From the NCBI GenBank assembly GCA_965208385.1, contig CBDBOO010000052.1, forward strand, positions 107,440 to 171,439: 64,000 nucleotides of DNA. The letters run 5' to 3'. How positions within the stretch are numbered: the first letter of the stretch is position 1; every line of letters starts with the position of its first letter. The position numbers and the translations under genes were made by a program. The notes beneath the pieces are model-generated. The model was not told the origin of the DNA. It saw nothing but the letters and a program-made list of their open reading frames with translations, and ran no database searches. Below are positions 1 to 9,363 of the stretch, piece after piece. Origin of the DNA: Endozoicomonas sp965208385. GTDB lineage: Bacteria; Pseudomonadota; Gammaproteobacteria; Pseudomonadales; Endozoicomonadaceae.

Positions 1-3000
1 TGGAGTGCCTGCCTGATCTCTCCCTGTCTCTGGCTGATCAGGCGTACCTGATCGTCGAGGCTGCTCAGTTGTTCTTCTAACTGTGTGTCATTCTCTTCGG
101 TCAGCGGTTTGTCCCGCAGGGCTTTCAGCTTGTTTTCTGCCAGGGCAACCCGTTCATGACTGCGGGTGATGTCCTGTTCCAGCCGTTGTTTGAGCTGCTC
201 CAGCTCCGCGCGTTTTTCCGGTGACATCAGTGCCTGAAGAAACAGGTCGGTTTCAGAAAACGGGCTGGTTGACAGGGCGGAATCCCAGTCTTTCTGAGCG
301 GCTTTACACAGCTCTTCCAATGAGGTTTGATCTTTGGTTTGCTGACCAATGGAGCCACGGATTTCACTGACTTTCTGGCTGGCGGATTTGAGAGCCTCCT
401 GAAGTCCGGATAAGTCAGTTTCAGACTGGACAATAGCCTGCTGAAGTCGTGTACGTTCACTGGCCACTTCCAAATCACCAAACAGGGTCATTCTTTCTGT
501 TTTTTGATGACGAAGCTGTTCATCGGATTGAGCCAGTTCATTCTGCAGGGTGCTGATGCGGGCAGATTCCTGATCCAGCGCCTGATTGACCAGAGCCAGG
601 CTGCTGTTGGTCTGCTGCAATAACTGCTGGTGATCAGTTTGCTTCTGCAGAGCAGACAACCACTGGTTTTTCAGAGATTCCTGCTGTTCGAGCCAGGCTT
701 GTTGCTGATCTTTTGCTGGCAGGTTTTCCGGTATCTGCTGTTGCAGCCGGTTTTCCAGTTCAGCAAACGCCTGCTGTCTTGCGTCAGCCTGTTGTTTCAG
801 CTCTGCGTGTTCTGTATTGAGCTGCGATGCTTTCTGTTGCAGTAACTCATGTTCATGGGCCAGCTTATCGCAGGATTGCTGTTGCTGGGTCAGCGCTTGC
901 TGATTCTGTTGAAGGGCATCATTGCAGGCTGTCAGTTGCTTGGTTAAACCTCTGATGCGTACACCTTCGTTACGTGCTTCCTGAAGAAGCAGGGCAATGG
1001 CTTCAGAGTCATCAAGACGCAGCTGAATACTAAGTTCAGCGGATAACCCGGCCCATTGGCTCAACTGCTGGTTGATTGCGTTCTTAAGGTCAGCAACCTG
1101 CTGTTCACCGGTTTCGCAGAGTGCCTGCAAACGGGACAACTTTTCTTTTATTCCATTACCCTGCTTTTCCAGACGTTCCACCAGAAGGCATTTTTCATCA
1201 AAACGACGCTGGGTTTCTGTGACGTTGATCTGTTGATACTGCTGGATTGCCGGGTGCTCTCTGGAACCGCAGAGCGGGCAGTCTTCGCCTTGCTGCAGTT
1301 GTTGACGATGGGCTTCCAGACTGCTGATGGTCTGTTCCTGTTTCAACAGGGTGTTCAGATCTTCCCTGTGTTGTTTTTCCCCGGCATACGTAATCTTTAA
1401 AGCAGCACGCTCCTGACTCAGGGATGAGAGAATCTTCTGGTTTTCAGCCAGCGCTGTTTCTCCTGCTGCCTGTTTACTGAGATTGTCGCGGTACTGTGAT
1501 TCCACTGAATTGACTTGCTGATATAAGGGTACTGCCCGGTTAAAACGCTCTTCCTGCTCTCTCAGATGGCTTTCGGAAACACCATTGAGCAGGCCTTCTT
1601 TGTCTTTTAACTGTTTCTGATAGTCCGCTTTCTTTTGCAGCAGCTCTGCATTGCTGTTGGCCTGAGTGGTTGTAATCCGGGTTATCCCGGTAGCGGTCTC
1701 GTTCAGGCTTCTTTCCAGTGTTAATTTTTTATGGGACAGATGCTGAATGTCCTGATCCAGCGACAGACGTTGTTGAAAAAGAGATGTCCATAATGGCAGT
1801 TGTTCAGCAAGAGACTGGTGCTGGTGATGTTGCGTCAGATAATCTGAAACCCGGTTTAGCTGTTTCTGTGTTTCTGTTTTTGTGGACTGAAGGGTTGTGC
1901 TTTTATTCTGGCTCTCAGAAAGGACTTTCTGAAGATCGGTGATTTGACGATTCAGGTTGTCGCATTGTACCGAGCCCTGCTGAATAGATTCATCCAGGGG
2001 AATAATCTGCTGGGTCATTAAATCACTGATCACCTGTTGCTGCTGTTTGACCTTTTGCAGCTGATCCGTAGCAACGTCAACTTTTTCCATACAGGCAGAC
2101 TGTTCTTTACTGGCGGCCGCTTCCTGTTTCTGTAGCTGCTCAACGTTTTGCACGTTGTCGTTTAAAGACTGGCTGGCAGAGATCAGACGGTCATGGACGG
2201 GTTTTATCTCCAAAGCCGGAAGTGCCTGACCAAGCTGTTCCAGAATACCGGCATGGGTGGTTTTCTCTGCCCGGGCTTCATCATGCCTGAGTATGGACTG
2301 GTTCAGTTCTTCCTGTTGCTTCTTGCAGCTCTGTAACCATTGAAGCTGGCTGGTTAACTGTTTCTGCCGTTTTTTCTCGTTGCTTTCATCCTGAAGCAGT
2401 TGCTGTTGTTCCTGATTCAGGGCCTGCAGATGTTCAGTATCCAGAACTTCAACAACGTCTGATTTATCCTGCAGGCGTTTCAGACTGTCCTGCTCGGTTT
2501 TCATCCGTTCATAAACGCGTCGTGAAATATCGCCATACACTTCGGTGCCTGTGAGCTCTTCCAGCAATTCTGCCCGGTCATTGGCATTGGCTTCCAGAAA
2601 CGCGGCAAAACCACCCTGGGCCAGCATCATGGATTTGGTGAAGCGACCAAAATCCAGACCGGTAATTTCACTGACTTTTTTCAGCTTGTCATTAATGCGG
2701 GATGTAATGATGGTGCCATCGCCACTGGCCAGCTCTACCTGTGGATTCTGCAGCTTGCCATCGGCATTGCCACGGGCGCGGCGCTGTGACCAGAAGGCGC
2801 GATAGGACACACCTTTCACTTCAAATTCCACTTCCGCCAGAGATTCGGCGGTGTGGCGGGTCATCAATTCATTGCTGCTGGCCGAAATGGTACTGAGCCT
2901 GGGGGTCTGGTGATACAGCGCCAGACAGATAGCGTCAAGCAGTGTGGTTTTGCCGGAACCTGTGGGTCCGAAAATAGCGAATAATCCGTTATCAACAAAG

Positions 3001-3077
3001 TCGGGCGTGGTGAAATCAATTCTCCACTCACCTTTGAGTGAGTTGATGTTTTTCAAACGCAGGTTAAGAATCTTCAT
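1..3077 (-). CDS. sbcC: Exonuclease SbcCD, ATPase subunit SbcC (C-terminus outside window)
   Basis: Rad50-like SMC-type ATPase that, with the SbcD nuclease, cleaves hairpins and blocked DNA ends in the cytoplasm. The frame is open from the ATG at 3077 to the window edge, about 1,025 codons. The N-terminus reads MKILNLRLKNINSLKG, with a Walker A P-loop GPTGSGKTT near residues 36-44, then very long Gln/Leu-rich coiled coils. A CPLC zinc hook (Cys600, Cys603) marks the turn between the two coils, as in Rad50. The C-terminal signature and Walker B motifs lie beyond base 1, so this is a partial gene, not a broken one. The start overlaps the sbcD stop as ATGA, implying translational coupling. Seen: motifs. 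Known: SbcCD role. Very sure. Confidence 0.96.
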   Translation of the reverse strand, partial: MKILNLRLKNINSLKGEWRIDFTTPDFVDNGLFAIFGPTGSGKTTLLDAICLALYHQTPRLSTISASSNELMTRHTAESLAEVEFEVKGVSYRAFWSQRRARGNADGKLQNPQVELASGDGTIITSRINDKLKKVSEITGLDFGRFTKSMMLAQGGFAAFLEANANDRAELLEELTGTEVYGDISRRVYERMKTEQDSLKRLQDKSDVVEVLDTEHLQALNQEQQQLLQDESNEKKRQKQLTSQLQWLQSCKKQQEELNQSILRHDEARAEKTTHAGILEQLGQALPALEIKPVHDRLISASQSLNDNVQNVEQLQKQEAAASKEQSACMEKVDVATDQLQKVKQQQQVISDLMTQQIIPLDESIQQGSVQCDNLNRQITDLQKVLSESQNKSTTLQSTKTETQKQLNRVSDYLTQHHQHQSLAEQLPLWTSLFQQRLSLDQDIQHLSHKKLTLERSLNETATGITRITTTQANSNAELLQKKADYQKQLKDKEGLLNGVSESHLREQEERFNRAVPLYQQVNSVESQYRDNLSKQAAGETALAENQKILSSLSQERAALKITYAGEKQHREDLNTLLKQEQTISSLEAHRQQLQQGEDCPLCGSREHPAIQQYQQINVTETQRRFDEKCLLVERLEKQGNGIKEKLSRLQALCETGEQQVADLKNAINQQLSQWAGLSAELSIQLRLDDSEAIALLLQEARNEGVRIRGLTKQLTACNDALQQNQQALTQQQQSCDKLAHEHELLQQKASQLNTEHAELKQQADARQQAFAELENRLQQQIPENLPAKDQQQAWLEQQESLKNQWLSALQKQTDHQQLLQQTNSSLALVNQALDQESARISTLQNELAQSDEQLRHQKTERMTLFGDLEVASERTRLQQAIVQSETDLSGLQEALKSASQKVSEIRGSIGQQTKDQTSLEELCKAAQKDWDSALSTSPFSETDLFLQALMSPEKRAELEQLKQRLEQDITRSHERVALAENKLKALRDKPLTEENDTQLEEQLSSLDDQVRLISQRQGEIRQAL

Positions 3078-4306
3078 GATTTTTCCTCCGTTTGTGGTTC
3101 TTCTTCCAGAGAATGAACAATGTCCTGAAATGCCTTGCAGAGAGCAGCGGCCTTGTCGTCGCTGATGGTTTCGCTTTCCAGCTTTTTGCGGAACACATCA
3201 TTCACGCTGAGTTCGGACAGAGTTTCTGTGGCTGTGCGGGTTATACCGGTTGACCCCGCAGCTCTTTTGCGACGAACCCGCAATACCTCAAGCGGTTTAC
3301 CGGCCACCATTTCATTGACCCTGTTTTGCAAATCGCTGAGGTAATCATCTTCAGCCACTTCTATTTCCAGCCAGGGCGTCAGCGAGTCATTCTCTTCTAA
3401 AAGCATGTTTTCAGATATCAGATTGATTTGATCCTGAATCTGTTTCAGTGAACCTTTCAGGCTGTTCAGTGAACGAAAAGCAGGCACGACAACAGGGTTG
3501 ATGGCTGAAACGCCATTGTCGGAAACGTCAACCAGAACCACCTGCTTGTCATGACTTGTCTCATCAAAACTCAGGGGAATGGGGGAACCGGAATAGCGAA
3601 TATGCTCATGACCGGACACCAGCTGGCTGCGATGCAGATGACCGAGGGCAATGTAATCGGCAGGGGGAAAGGCACTGACCGGAAATGCAGAAAGAGTGCC
3701 GATATATATTTCCCGTACTGATTCCGTCAGTTGCCCCCCAACGGTGGTGAGGTGTCCGGTGGCTATCACGGGGAGTTTGTGTTCCGATGCTTTTTCAAAG
3801 ACTTCCTTATAATGACCTGCAATGGCATTTTGCAGAGCCTGCTGTTTATCACCTTCACTATCCCCTGCCCTGCTTTCCAGTACATCCCTGGGGCGTATAA
3901 ATGGAATGGCACACACCACTGCGCCGGGGTGTCCATCGGCATCTTTCAGTATCAGAACCTGATCTTCAGGGCTGTCTGAAATGCCACCAATAACGGATGT
4001 TCCAAGACAGGCCAGCAACTCTCTGGATTCATTCAGGGTGGCCACGGAGTCATGGTTGCCACCGACAATGATGAGCTGTCTGCAAGGGGTTTTCTGAAGA
4101 TCAACAATAAACTGGTTATACAAGGTACGGGCGTAGCTGGGCGGCGTGCCGGTATCAAAAATATCTCCGGCAATAATCAGGGCATCCACAGAATGCTTAG
4201 ACACGGTTTCGAGAAGCCAGTGAATAAAGGCGCGATGCTCGGGTTCGCGGCTCTTGCCCATAAAGTGCTGGCCAAGATGCCAGTCGGAGGTATGCAGAAT
4301 TCGCAT
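3074..4306 (-). CDS. sbcD: Exonuclease SbcCD, nuclease subunit SbcD
   Basis: Mre11-type metallophosphoesterase, 410 residues, a normal length for SbcD. It supplies the Mn-dependent 3'-5' exonuclease and endonuclease activity of the SbcCD complex. The phosphoesterase motifs are in order: TSDWHLGQ (Asp8, His10), AGDIFD (Asp48), GGNHDS (Asn84, His85, Asp86), then ATGHL and ALGHLH. The gene is first in a two-gene operon with sbcC (4-bp overlap). No strong Shine-Dalgarno precedes the ATG at 4306, but MRILHTSDWH is the family's usual start. Seen: all active-site motifs and the overlap. Confidence 0.97.
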   Translation of the reverse strand: MRILHTSDWHLGQHFMGKSREPEHRAFIHWLLETVSKHSVDALIIAGDIFDTGTPPSYARTLYNQFIVDLQKTPCRQLIIVGGNHDSVATLNESRELLACLGTSVIGGISDSPEDQVLILKDADGHPGAVVCAIPFIRPRDVLESRAGDSEGDKQQALQNAIAGHYKEVFEKASEHKLPVIATGHLTTVGGQLTESVREIYIGTLSAFPVSAFPPADYIALGHLHRSQLVSGHEHIRYSGSPIPLSFDETSHDKQVVLVDVSDNGVSAINPVVVPAFRSLNSLKGSLKQIQDQINLISENMLLEENDSLTPWLEIEVAEDDYLSDLQNRVNEMVAGKPLEVLRVRRKRAAGSTGITRTATETLSELSVNDVFRKKLESETISDDKAAALCKAFQDIVHSLEEEPQTEEKS

Positions 4307-4526
4307 GATCGGGTGATTGCAGCGTGATTGAGAATGAACCTTGTAAATTACACCAGAATGAATTTGGAAACATCGGGTAAGGTGAATTCAATTCAGTGAA
4401 TTTTCAATTTTATCATAAGGATATACACCTATCGATTAAGTGTTTTGCGCGTAATTTATTCGTGCTTTTAGCAAAAACAGATTTTTTGCCTATTCTTAGA
4501 GGCTGTAGTTGAAATGAGAGAAGTTT

Positions 4527-5834
4527 GTGTTGTTTTCCCTGAAGTCCAAGAAGTCCAAATTATTCGTTATTTCAGTGTACCTCTGGTTAGTCAGTTCAAG
4601 TGGTACATTTGTACAGGCTGGAGCCGGAGCTGGAGATTATTACTCTGAAGTAGCAGAGCTGGCCACTCTGATAGTGATGATCGGCGGGGTGTTGCATTCA
4701 CCCAATCAAGTGATCGAGACACTGGCACCTCATAGCTTGAAAACAGAAAGTGTGTCTCAGTTGTTTGAGAGCCGTCGTGATGATGTACCTTTTGTGGCCG
4801 GCGATTCTTCAGGGAAGCCCATCCTTGAGTTGCTCAGTTATGACGTCGATGGTGTGAATTTTGATATTCTGCTTAACGATGAAACCATTGTTTACTCAGG
4901 AGTCAGCTCTCCCTGGGTTGTTGATCGTACACTTCCGGATCATATTCTAACCAGTGAACACCTTGATCTGACCCGGTGGCAGGATTATGTCAGGCATTGT
5001 TCCGATAGCCGGAGTTCTTCGGCGAGCAGAGCCATTCAGAATTGCGATGATGCTTTTGTTTTTCTTTTGGACAAAGACAGTAATGGTTACCTGGTGGTGG
5101 TGGTTGTGTCGGTGGATGAAAGGGGTAATTTAATCTGGAAGACTGTTTCTACAGGTCGACAGATTTACAGCCCCGAAGGTCAACAGCTTTTGCTGGATCT
5201 TCTTGAGTCCGGGAACGTGGTATTGTTCGATGCACTCATCAGTAGTGATCTTGCTGAGTCCGGTGAGCCGGACTTAGCCGTAGCGGCTGTGGAGCAAGTA
5301 AATAGAGCTGGTAGCACCTTGCCTGACAGGGGTGATTTATATACCAAATCTACGACACCAACGACGGTTCCCGGAGTGCATACAGCAGGCAGGAATGGAA
5401 GTGGGCCACGAAGAAAAGGCGGTGCGGGCTTCGGTCATAGCGTGCATACTCATACCCCTCCAAAATCAGTAACGCCATCCGTGATTGATACAGGCCGTCA
5501 GAAGTCTGTTGAGGATAAAGCTGCGTCAGCGCAGATAGGACGTGAAGCAAAACCTCCCTCAAAAGCGGCAAAGAAAAATCAGAAAAGAAAGGAAAAAAGA
5601 GGCGAAGCTAAAACTGAGAGAGAGAGGCATCAAAAAGAGGAAGCTGAATATTTAAAAGTGCTGAAAGGCTCTGACATCAATCCGACCGTCATAACCTCTT
5701 ATCTGAAATTCAAGAGAGGATACATGACAAATGAGAATATAATAAAAGATTTATTGAATTTGGCTCTCAAACAAAAAATATCCGAGAAGGCCTGTTCTGA
5801 GATATTAGAAAAAATGGATGATTCAGAGAAATAA
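4527..5834 (+). CDS. Unknown secreted protein with basic C-terminal tail
   Basis: A 435-residue protein that I do not recognise. It starts at GTG 4527 or TTG 4530; no in-frame ATG is available because a stop lies at 4515. Residues 1-31 form a signal peptide (KSKKSK n-region, hydrophobic 12-25, cut after VQA). Residues 35-250 look globular. Residues 260-345 are low-complexity and rich in Pro, Ser, Thr and Gly. Residues 346-375 are strongly basic and predicted coiled coil (KKNQKRKEKRGEAK...), and the tail to 435 is helical. No transmembrane segment follows the signal. It stands alone between sbcD (divergent) and creA (convergent). A secreted effector or envelope protein is possible; there is no direct evidence. 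Confidence 0.75.
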   Translation: MLFSLKSKKSKLFVISVYLWLVSSSGTFVQAGAGAGDYYSEVAELATLIVMIGGVLHSPNQVIETLAPHSLKTESVSQLFESRRDDVPFVAGDSSGKPILELLSYDVDGVNFDILLNDETIVYSGVSSPWVVDRTLPDHILTSEHLDLTRWQDYVRHCSDSRSSSASRAIQNCDDAFVFLLDKDSNGYLVVVVVSVDERGNLIWKTVSTGRQIYSPEGQQLLLDLLESGNVVLFDALISSDLAESGEPDLAVAAVEQVNRAGSTLPDRGDLYTKSTTPTTVPGVHTAGRNGSGPRRKGGAGFGHSVHTHTPPKSVTPSVIDTGRQKSVEDKAASAQIGREAKPPSKAAKKNQKRKEKRGEAKTERERHQKEEAEYLKVLKGSDINPTVITSYLKFKRGYMTNENIIKDLLNLALKQKISEKACSEILEKMDDSEK

Positions 5835-5858
5835 ATTTGGAGCATTTTCTTTAATGAT

Positions 5859-6329
5859 TTACTCATTTGTTAGATTAAGCTGTTCCCAGAGTTTGTTTCC
5901 CCACAAAGGTACGGTGGAAATTGAATGTTTATGGCTGCCGTCGGTTTCCTTGGTGGAATAGGAAAGGTAGATAAGAGTTTTGTTTTTCTGATCCCAGATA
6001 CGCCGAATTTTCAGGGATTTGAACAGGATGCTTTTTGAACTTTTAAATACTACTTCTCCCCCCTTTGACTGATCGATGGACTGGATCATTTCCAGGGTGA
6101 TGGGTCCACTCTGGCGGCAGGAAATCCCCATGTCTGAAGGGTCAGAAAAATCCAGATCAGCTTCCACATGGCTTATATGACAGGTGACACCGCTGACCTT
6201 AGGATCACTAACGGTTTCGATTTTTATATCTTTGGTGGTAAACAGACCGAGACTAACCTTCCCTACTTCATTGTCTGAGCAGCCTGCGATGAGTATCAGA
6301 GCCGTGAGCAGTAAAATTCTGGAAGGCAT
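5859..6329 (-). CDS. CreA family lipoprotein
   Basis: A 156-residue protein that follows E. coli CreA through most of its length: a VSDPKVSGVTCHIS-like block, then ISCRQSGPI, then GEVVFKSSKSILFKSLKIRR, and a closing SYSTKETDGS..SISTVP block. The biochemical role of CreA is not known despite its name (catabolite regulation). Here the signal sequence ends in a lipobox (LIAGC, Cys16), so the mature protein should be a lipoprotein in the periplasm, whereas the E. coli protein has an ordinary signal. Its stop is 24 bases from the convergent gene ending at 5834. Downstream of serA on the same strand, with a gap of about 70 bases that holds a small hairpin. Confidence 0.85.
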   Translation of the reverse strand: MPSRILLLTALILIAGCSDNEVGKVSLGLFTTKDIKIETVSDPKVSGVTCHISHVEADLDFSDPSDMGISCRQSGPITLEMIQSIDQSKGGEVVFKSSKSILFKSLKIRRIWDQKNKTLIYLSYSTKETDGSHKHSISTVPLWGNKLWEQLNLTNE

Positions 6330-6363
6330 GCTTTATCCATTATCGCTAAAATAAATCGGTTTA

Positions 6364-6391
6364 CCTGTTTAACCGGTTTCGATTAAACAGG
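6364..6391. terminator. Hairpin between serA and creA-like gene
   Basis: Perfect 9-bp inverted repeat CCTGTTTAA / TTAAACAGG around a 10-base loop, just beyond the serA stop. There is no U-tract on the serA side, so it may be a weak terminator or only an mRNA end structure. Confidence 0.4.
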
Positions 6392-6403
6392 CCGTGCAGG
6401 TTG

Positions 6404-7633
6404 TTAATACAGCACCCTGCAGCGAATAGTACCATTAATTTCCCGGATTTTTTTCATGGCCATTTCACTGTGTGCTGCGTCCACGTCGATCACTACGTAG
6501 CCAACATGCTCATTGGTTTGCAGGTATTGCCCACTGATATTGATATTGTTGTCGGACAGTATCTGGTTAATCTGTCCGAGAACGCCCGGAACATTCTGGT
6601 GAATATGCAGCAGGCGGTGTTTGCCAGGATGAGCAGGCAATGCCACTTCCGGGAAGTTAACCGAAGATAGAGTTGTGCCGTTGTCGCTGTACATAACGAA
6701 TTTTTCAGCCACTTCCCTGCCGATATTCTGCTGCGCTTCCTGGGTACTACCGCCCACATGTGGGCTGAGTATAACGTTGTCCAGACCACGCAGGGGGCTG
6801 ATGAATTCCTCACCATTTCCCCGGGGTTCTTCCGGAAAAACGTCTATGGCTGCACCCAGTAACTTGCCGCTTTTAATATTTTTGGCAAGCTCTTCAATAA
6901 CAACCACGGTTCCCCGTGAAGCATTAATAAGAATGCTGCCATCTTTCATGATAGAGAACTGTTCTTCCCCCATCATCCATTGAGTGGCTGCAGTTTCAGG
7001 AACGTGCATGCTGACAATATCAGACATGGCCAACAGCTCATTCAGATTATTAATCTGTGTGGAATTTCCCATGGGGAGTTTGGTGATAACGTCATGGAAA
7101 TAAACGTCCATGCCCATGGATTCTGCTAATACACCAAGCTGGCTGCCTATATTGCCGTAACCAACAATACCTAATTTTTTTCCACGAATTTCATAGGAAT
7201 CAGCTGCGCTTTTTTTCCAGCCACCGCGATGCGCCATGGCATTTTTTTCTGGAATACCCCTTAAGAGTAATATGGCTTCCGCCAGCACCAGCTCTGCAAC
7301 TGAGCGGGTGTTTGAGTAAGGAGCATTGAAAACCGGAATACCGCGACGAGTAGCTGCAGGCAGTTCCACCTGATTCGTACCAATGCAGAAGCAACCGACG
7401 GCACAGAGCTTTTTAGCGTGAGAAAATACGTCGTCGGTAAGTTGGGTGCGGGAGCGAATGCCGAGGAAATGGGCATCGGCAACACGCTGCTTCAGTTCAC
7501 TATCCGACAGGGAGGTAGTGACGTAATCAATATTGGTGTAGCCCGAGGCTTCCAGAATATCGACAGCTGACTGATGAACACCTTCAAGAAGAAGAAAGCG
7601 GATTTTACTCTTATCCAGGGAAATTACGGGCAT
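6404..7633 (-). CDS. serA: D-3-phosphoglycerate dehydrogenase
   Basis: Catalyses NAD-dependent oxidation of 3-phosphoglycerate to 3-phosphohydroxypyruvate, the first step of serine synthesis. The ATG at 7633 gives 409 residues starting MPVISLDKSKIRFLL, matching the E. coli enzyme (410); the frame stays open upstream to 7732, but that extension is not conserved. The Rossmann motif GIVGYGNIGSQLG is at 155-167; catalytic Arg240, Glu269 and His292 fall at the same numbers as in E. coli. A C-terminal ACT domain (about 339-409) includes HIHQNVPG, the serine-binding region, so feedback inhibition by serine is expected. Monocistronic by appearance. Confidence 0.97.
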   Translation of the reverse strand: MPVISLDKSKIRFLLLEGVHQSAVDILEASGYTNIDYVTTSLSDSELKQRVADAHFLGIRSRTQLTDDVFSHAKKLCAVGCFCIGTNQVELPAATRRGIPVFNAPYSNTRSVAELVLAEAILLLRGIPEKNAMAHRGGWKKSAADSYEIRGKKLGIVGYGNIGSQLGVLAESMGMDVYFHDVITKLPMGNSTQINNLNELLAMSDIVSMHVPETAATQWMMGEEQFSIMKDGSILINASRGTVVVIEELAKNIKSGKLLGAAIDVFPEEPRGNGEEFISPLRGLDNVILSPHVGGSTQEAQQNIGREVAEKFVMYSDNGTTLSSVNFPEVALPAHPGKHRLLHIHQNVPGVLGQINQILSDNNINISGQYLQTNEHVGYVVIDVDAAHSEMAMKKIREINGTIRCRVLY

Positions 7634-8130
7634 TGCTATAACTCTGTATTGTAATTTTTGGCGTACAGCACTGATTGTCAACCAATGAACAACGTTGCCG
7701 ACAAAGGAGACACCAGCGATACCGGTTGGCAATCATAGCACGGGTTTCTTCGGTTATTACCTAATATTGATGTGAAAAGAATGAATTGTTCAGGAATATC
7801 CTCGATTTACGCCAGAATAAATATCGTTCTGTGATGCAAGCCAGATGATTAGTAGAGCCCATCAATGATCCAAGGTAAGATGAGCAAAGTTTGTCATATT
7901 CATATAACCATACCCATTGAAGGTATGAGATTGCTGACTGTTGAATTGCCATGTGGAAATGATAAGTAAACGGGCACAGGCTGTTGCCCGTTTACTTTAT
8001 GAATATGACAATCCAGCCTCATAGGAAAGGCAAAGTGACGGATTATCGTCGAGCAGTGACTATGAGCTGCAACGTAAAATCGGTGCCTGAAGTTCGACGC
8101 AACAGTCATCGTCAGAAGTAGAAAGCAGTG
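7634..8130. other. Intergenic region with one strong hairpin
   Basis: About 500 bases between serA and the DUF4404 gene, both on the minus strand. Short ORFs here have no convincing start or composition. The one clear structure is a perfect 12-bp inverted repeat AAGTAAACGGGC / GCCCGTTTACTT at 7964-7975 and 7986-7997 with a 10-base loop. It is GC-rich at the loop side and could terminate transcription of the DUF4404 gene. The serA promoter must also lie here. Confidence 0.5.
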
Positions 8131-8391
8131 TCAGATACCGATACTGGATAAAGTATTCATGACTTGCCGGACAGCATGGGCCAGAGCCGGATGATTTTCA
8201 CCAAACCGAATGGCTTCCTGTTCCAGTTGCTCATTATACCCCTGAATCGGTATGTCGCCTTCTGCCTGTGCCACAGCGAGTTGTATTTCTTCTGTGATCT
8301 GTTTGAGAGAACCAGCGGTACAATCATCGACTGGTTGACCTTCGAGCAGATCGTGAAGTTGCTGGATGTAAACATGGAGTTCTTCTGACAT
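8131..8391 (-). CDS. DUF4404 family small protein
   Basis: An 86-residue acidic, mostly helical protein beginning MSEELHVYIQQLHDLLEG, which matches the DUF4404 pattern; function unknown. The start at 8391 is chosen because an AAAGGAG ribosome site lies 8 bases upstream; the longer frame to 8445 lacks one. The ending, HAVRQVMNTLSSIGI, is typical of the family. Cytoplasmic, no signal or membrane segment. Family assignment is by eye. Confidence 0.8.
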   Translation of the reverse strand: MSEELHVYIQQLHDLLEGQPVDDCTAGSLKQITEEIQLAVAQAEGDIPIQGYNEQLEQEAIRFGENHPALAHAVRQVMNTLSSIGI

Positions 8392-8610
8392 GGCATGCTC
8401 CTTTCGGCTTTTGCGCCTGTTTCTATGATAGCTGCAGCGAGGCATAAAAGGGAGTTATTCGTTGTTGGTTTGACCTGCAGCAAGCAACCATGTGTGAAAA
8501 GAATGGGTGAAGAGGGTAGGTGAAAAGAATGGTTGACCTGACTCTGACCCGGGTAGATTATCGTGAAAAAACTCAATTCGTTTGAGGATAACAATAATAA
8601 AGGAAGTAGT

Positions 8611-9273
8611 ATGAAGTACAGGCATCACTGGATCAGTGGCGACCGAATTGATTTACCGGAAGGTAAGGTAGTATGTGTGGGGCGCAATTATGCCGCGCAT
8701 ATTCAGGAACTGAATAATCCTCTGCCGGACGACCCGGTTCTGTTTATAAAACCTAATACCGCACTGACTATTTTAGAGCATCCTATTAGCCTGCCCACCA
8801 ATCGTGGTGATGTGCATTATGAAACTGAAATTGCCCTGTTAATTAAAGAACCACTAACTAACGCCAGTGAGAGAGAAGCCATCGATGGCATTCTTGCTAT
8901 TGGACTGGGACTGGATCTGACGCTTAGAGAGCTTCAATCGAAACAGAAGGCTAAAAGGTTACCCTGGGAAGTTGCCAAAGCCTTTGATAACAGCTGCCCT
9001 ATGTCAGGGTTTATTGCCAAAGAGCATGTGGCCGGTCTTGAGGAAATTGAATTCAGCTTCGAAGTGAATCATGAACTACGACAGGAAGGAATATCGGCTC
9101 ATATGCTGACCTCCATACCCGGATTGATCAGTTATATTACCCGTCACTTTACCCTGATGCCTGGTGATATTGTTATGACCGGCACTCCAGCAGGTGTTGG
9201 GCCTTTGCACTCTGGTGATCAACTGCGTATTTCATTAAAGAATTCGTTTACCATCGAGACTCATTGTTTGTAA
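8611..9273 (+). CDS. Fumarylacetoacetate hydrolase family protein, YcgM type
   Basis: A 220-residue single-domain FAH-fold enzyme most like E. coli YcgM. The family hydrolyses C-C bonds of acylpyruvates or decarboxylates oxaloacetate-type compounds; the substrate here cannot be read from sequence. Conserved features: KVVCVGRNYAAHI near 19-31, the metal-ligand pair HYETE (Glu71, Glu73), GLDLTLRE with Asp102, KAFDNSCPMSGF, and the closing TGTPAGVGPL. The ATG at 8611 is preceded by AAAGGAAG and fits the family; an in-frame GTG at 8563 would add 16 non-conserved residues. Confidence 0.92.
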   Translation: MKYRHHWISGDRIDLPEGKVVCVGRNYAAHIQELNNPLPDDPVLFIKPNTALTILEHPISLPTNRGDVHYETEIALLIKEPLTNASEREAIDGILAIGLGLDLTLRELQSKQKAKRLPWEVAKAFDNSCPMSGFIAKEHVAGLEEIEFSFEVNHELRQEGISAHMLTSIPGLISYITRHFTLMPGDIVMTGTPAGVGPLHSGDQLRISLKNSFTIETHCL

Positions 9274-9363
9274 TCCGACTCTCATTGTTTGTAATCCGCC
9301 TAAAGTACTGCCGGATGAATCAGATATTCATAAAGGAGTGTTTTTGATAGAACGGAGATTAAT

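Noticed and set aside
1..3077. Several plus-strand ORFs inside sbcC.
   Set aside because: They are mirror frames of the Gln/Leu-rich coiled coil of SbcC and have no independent evidence.
7964..7997. 12-bp hairpin considered as an integron attC or attachment site.
   Set aside because: No integrase, no second site and no core motifs; a terminator or mRNA structure is simpler.
7634..8109. ORFs of 63-69 codons in the gap upstream of serA.
   Set aside because: No start signals and low-quality composition; overlapping frames without similarity to known families.
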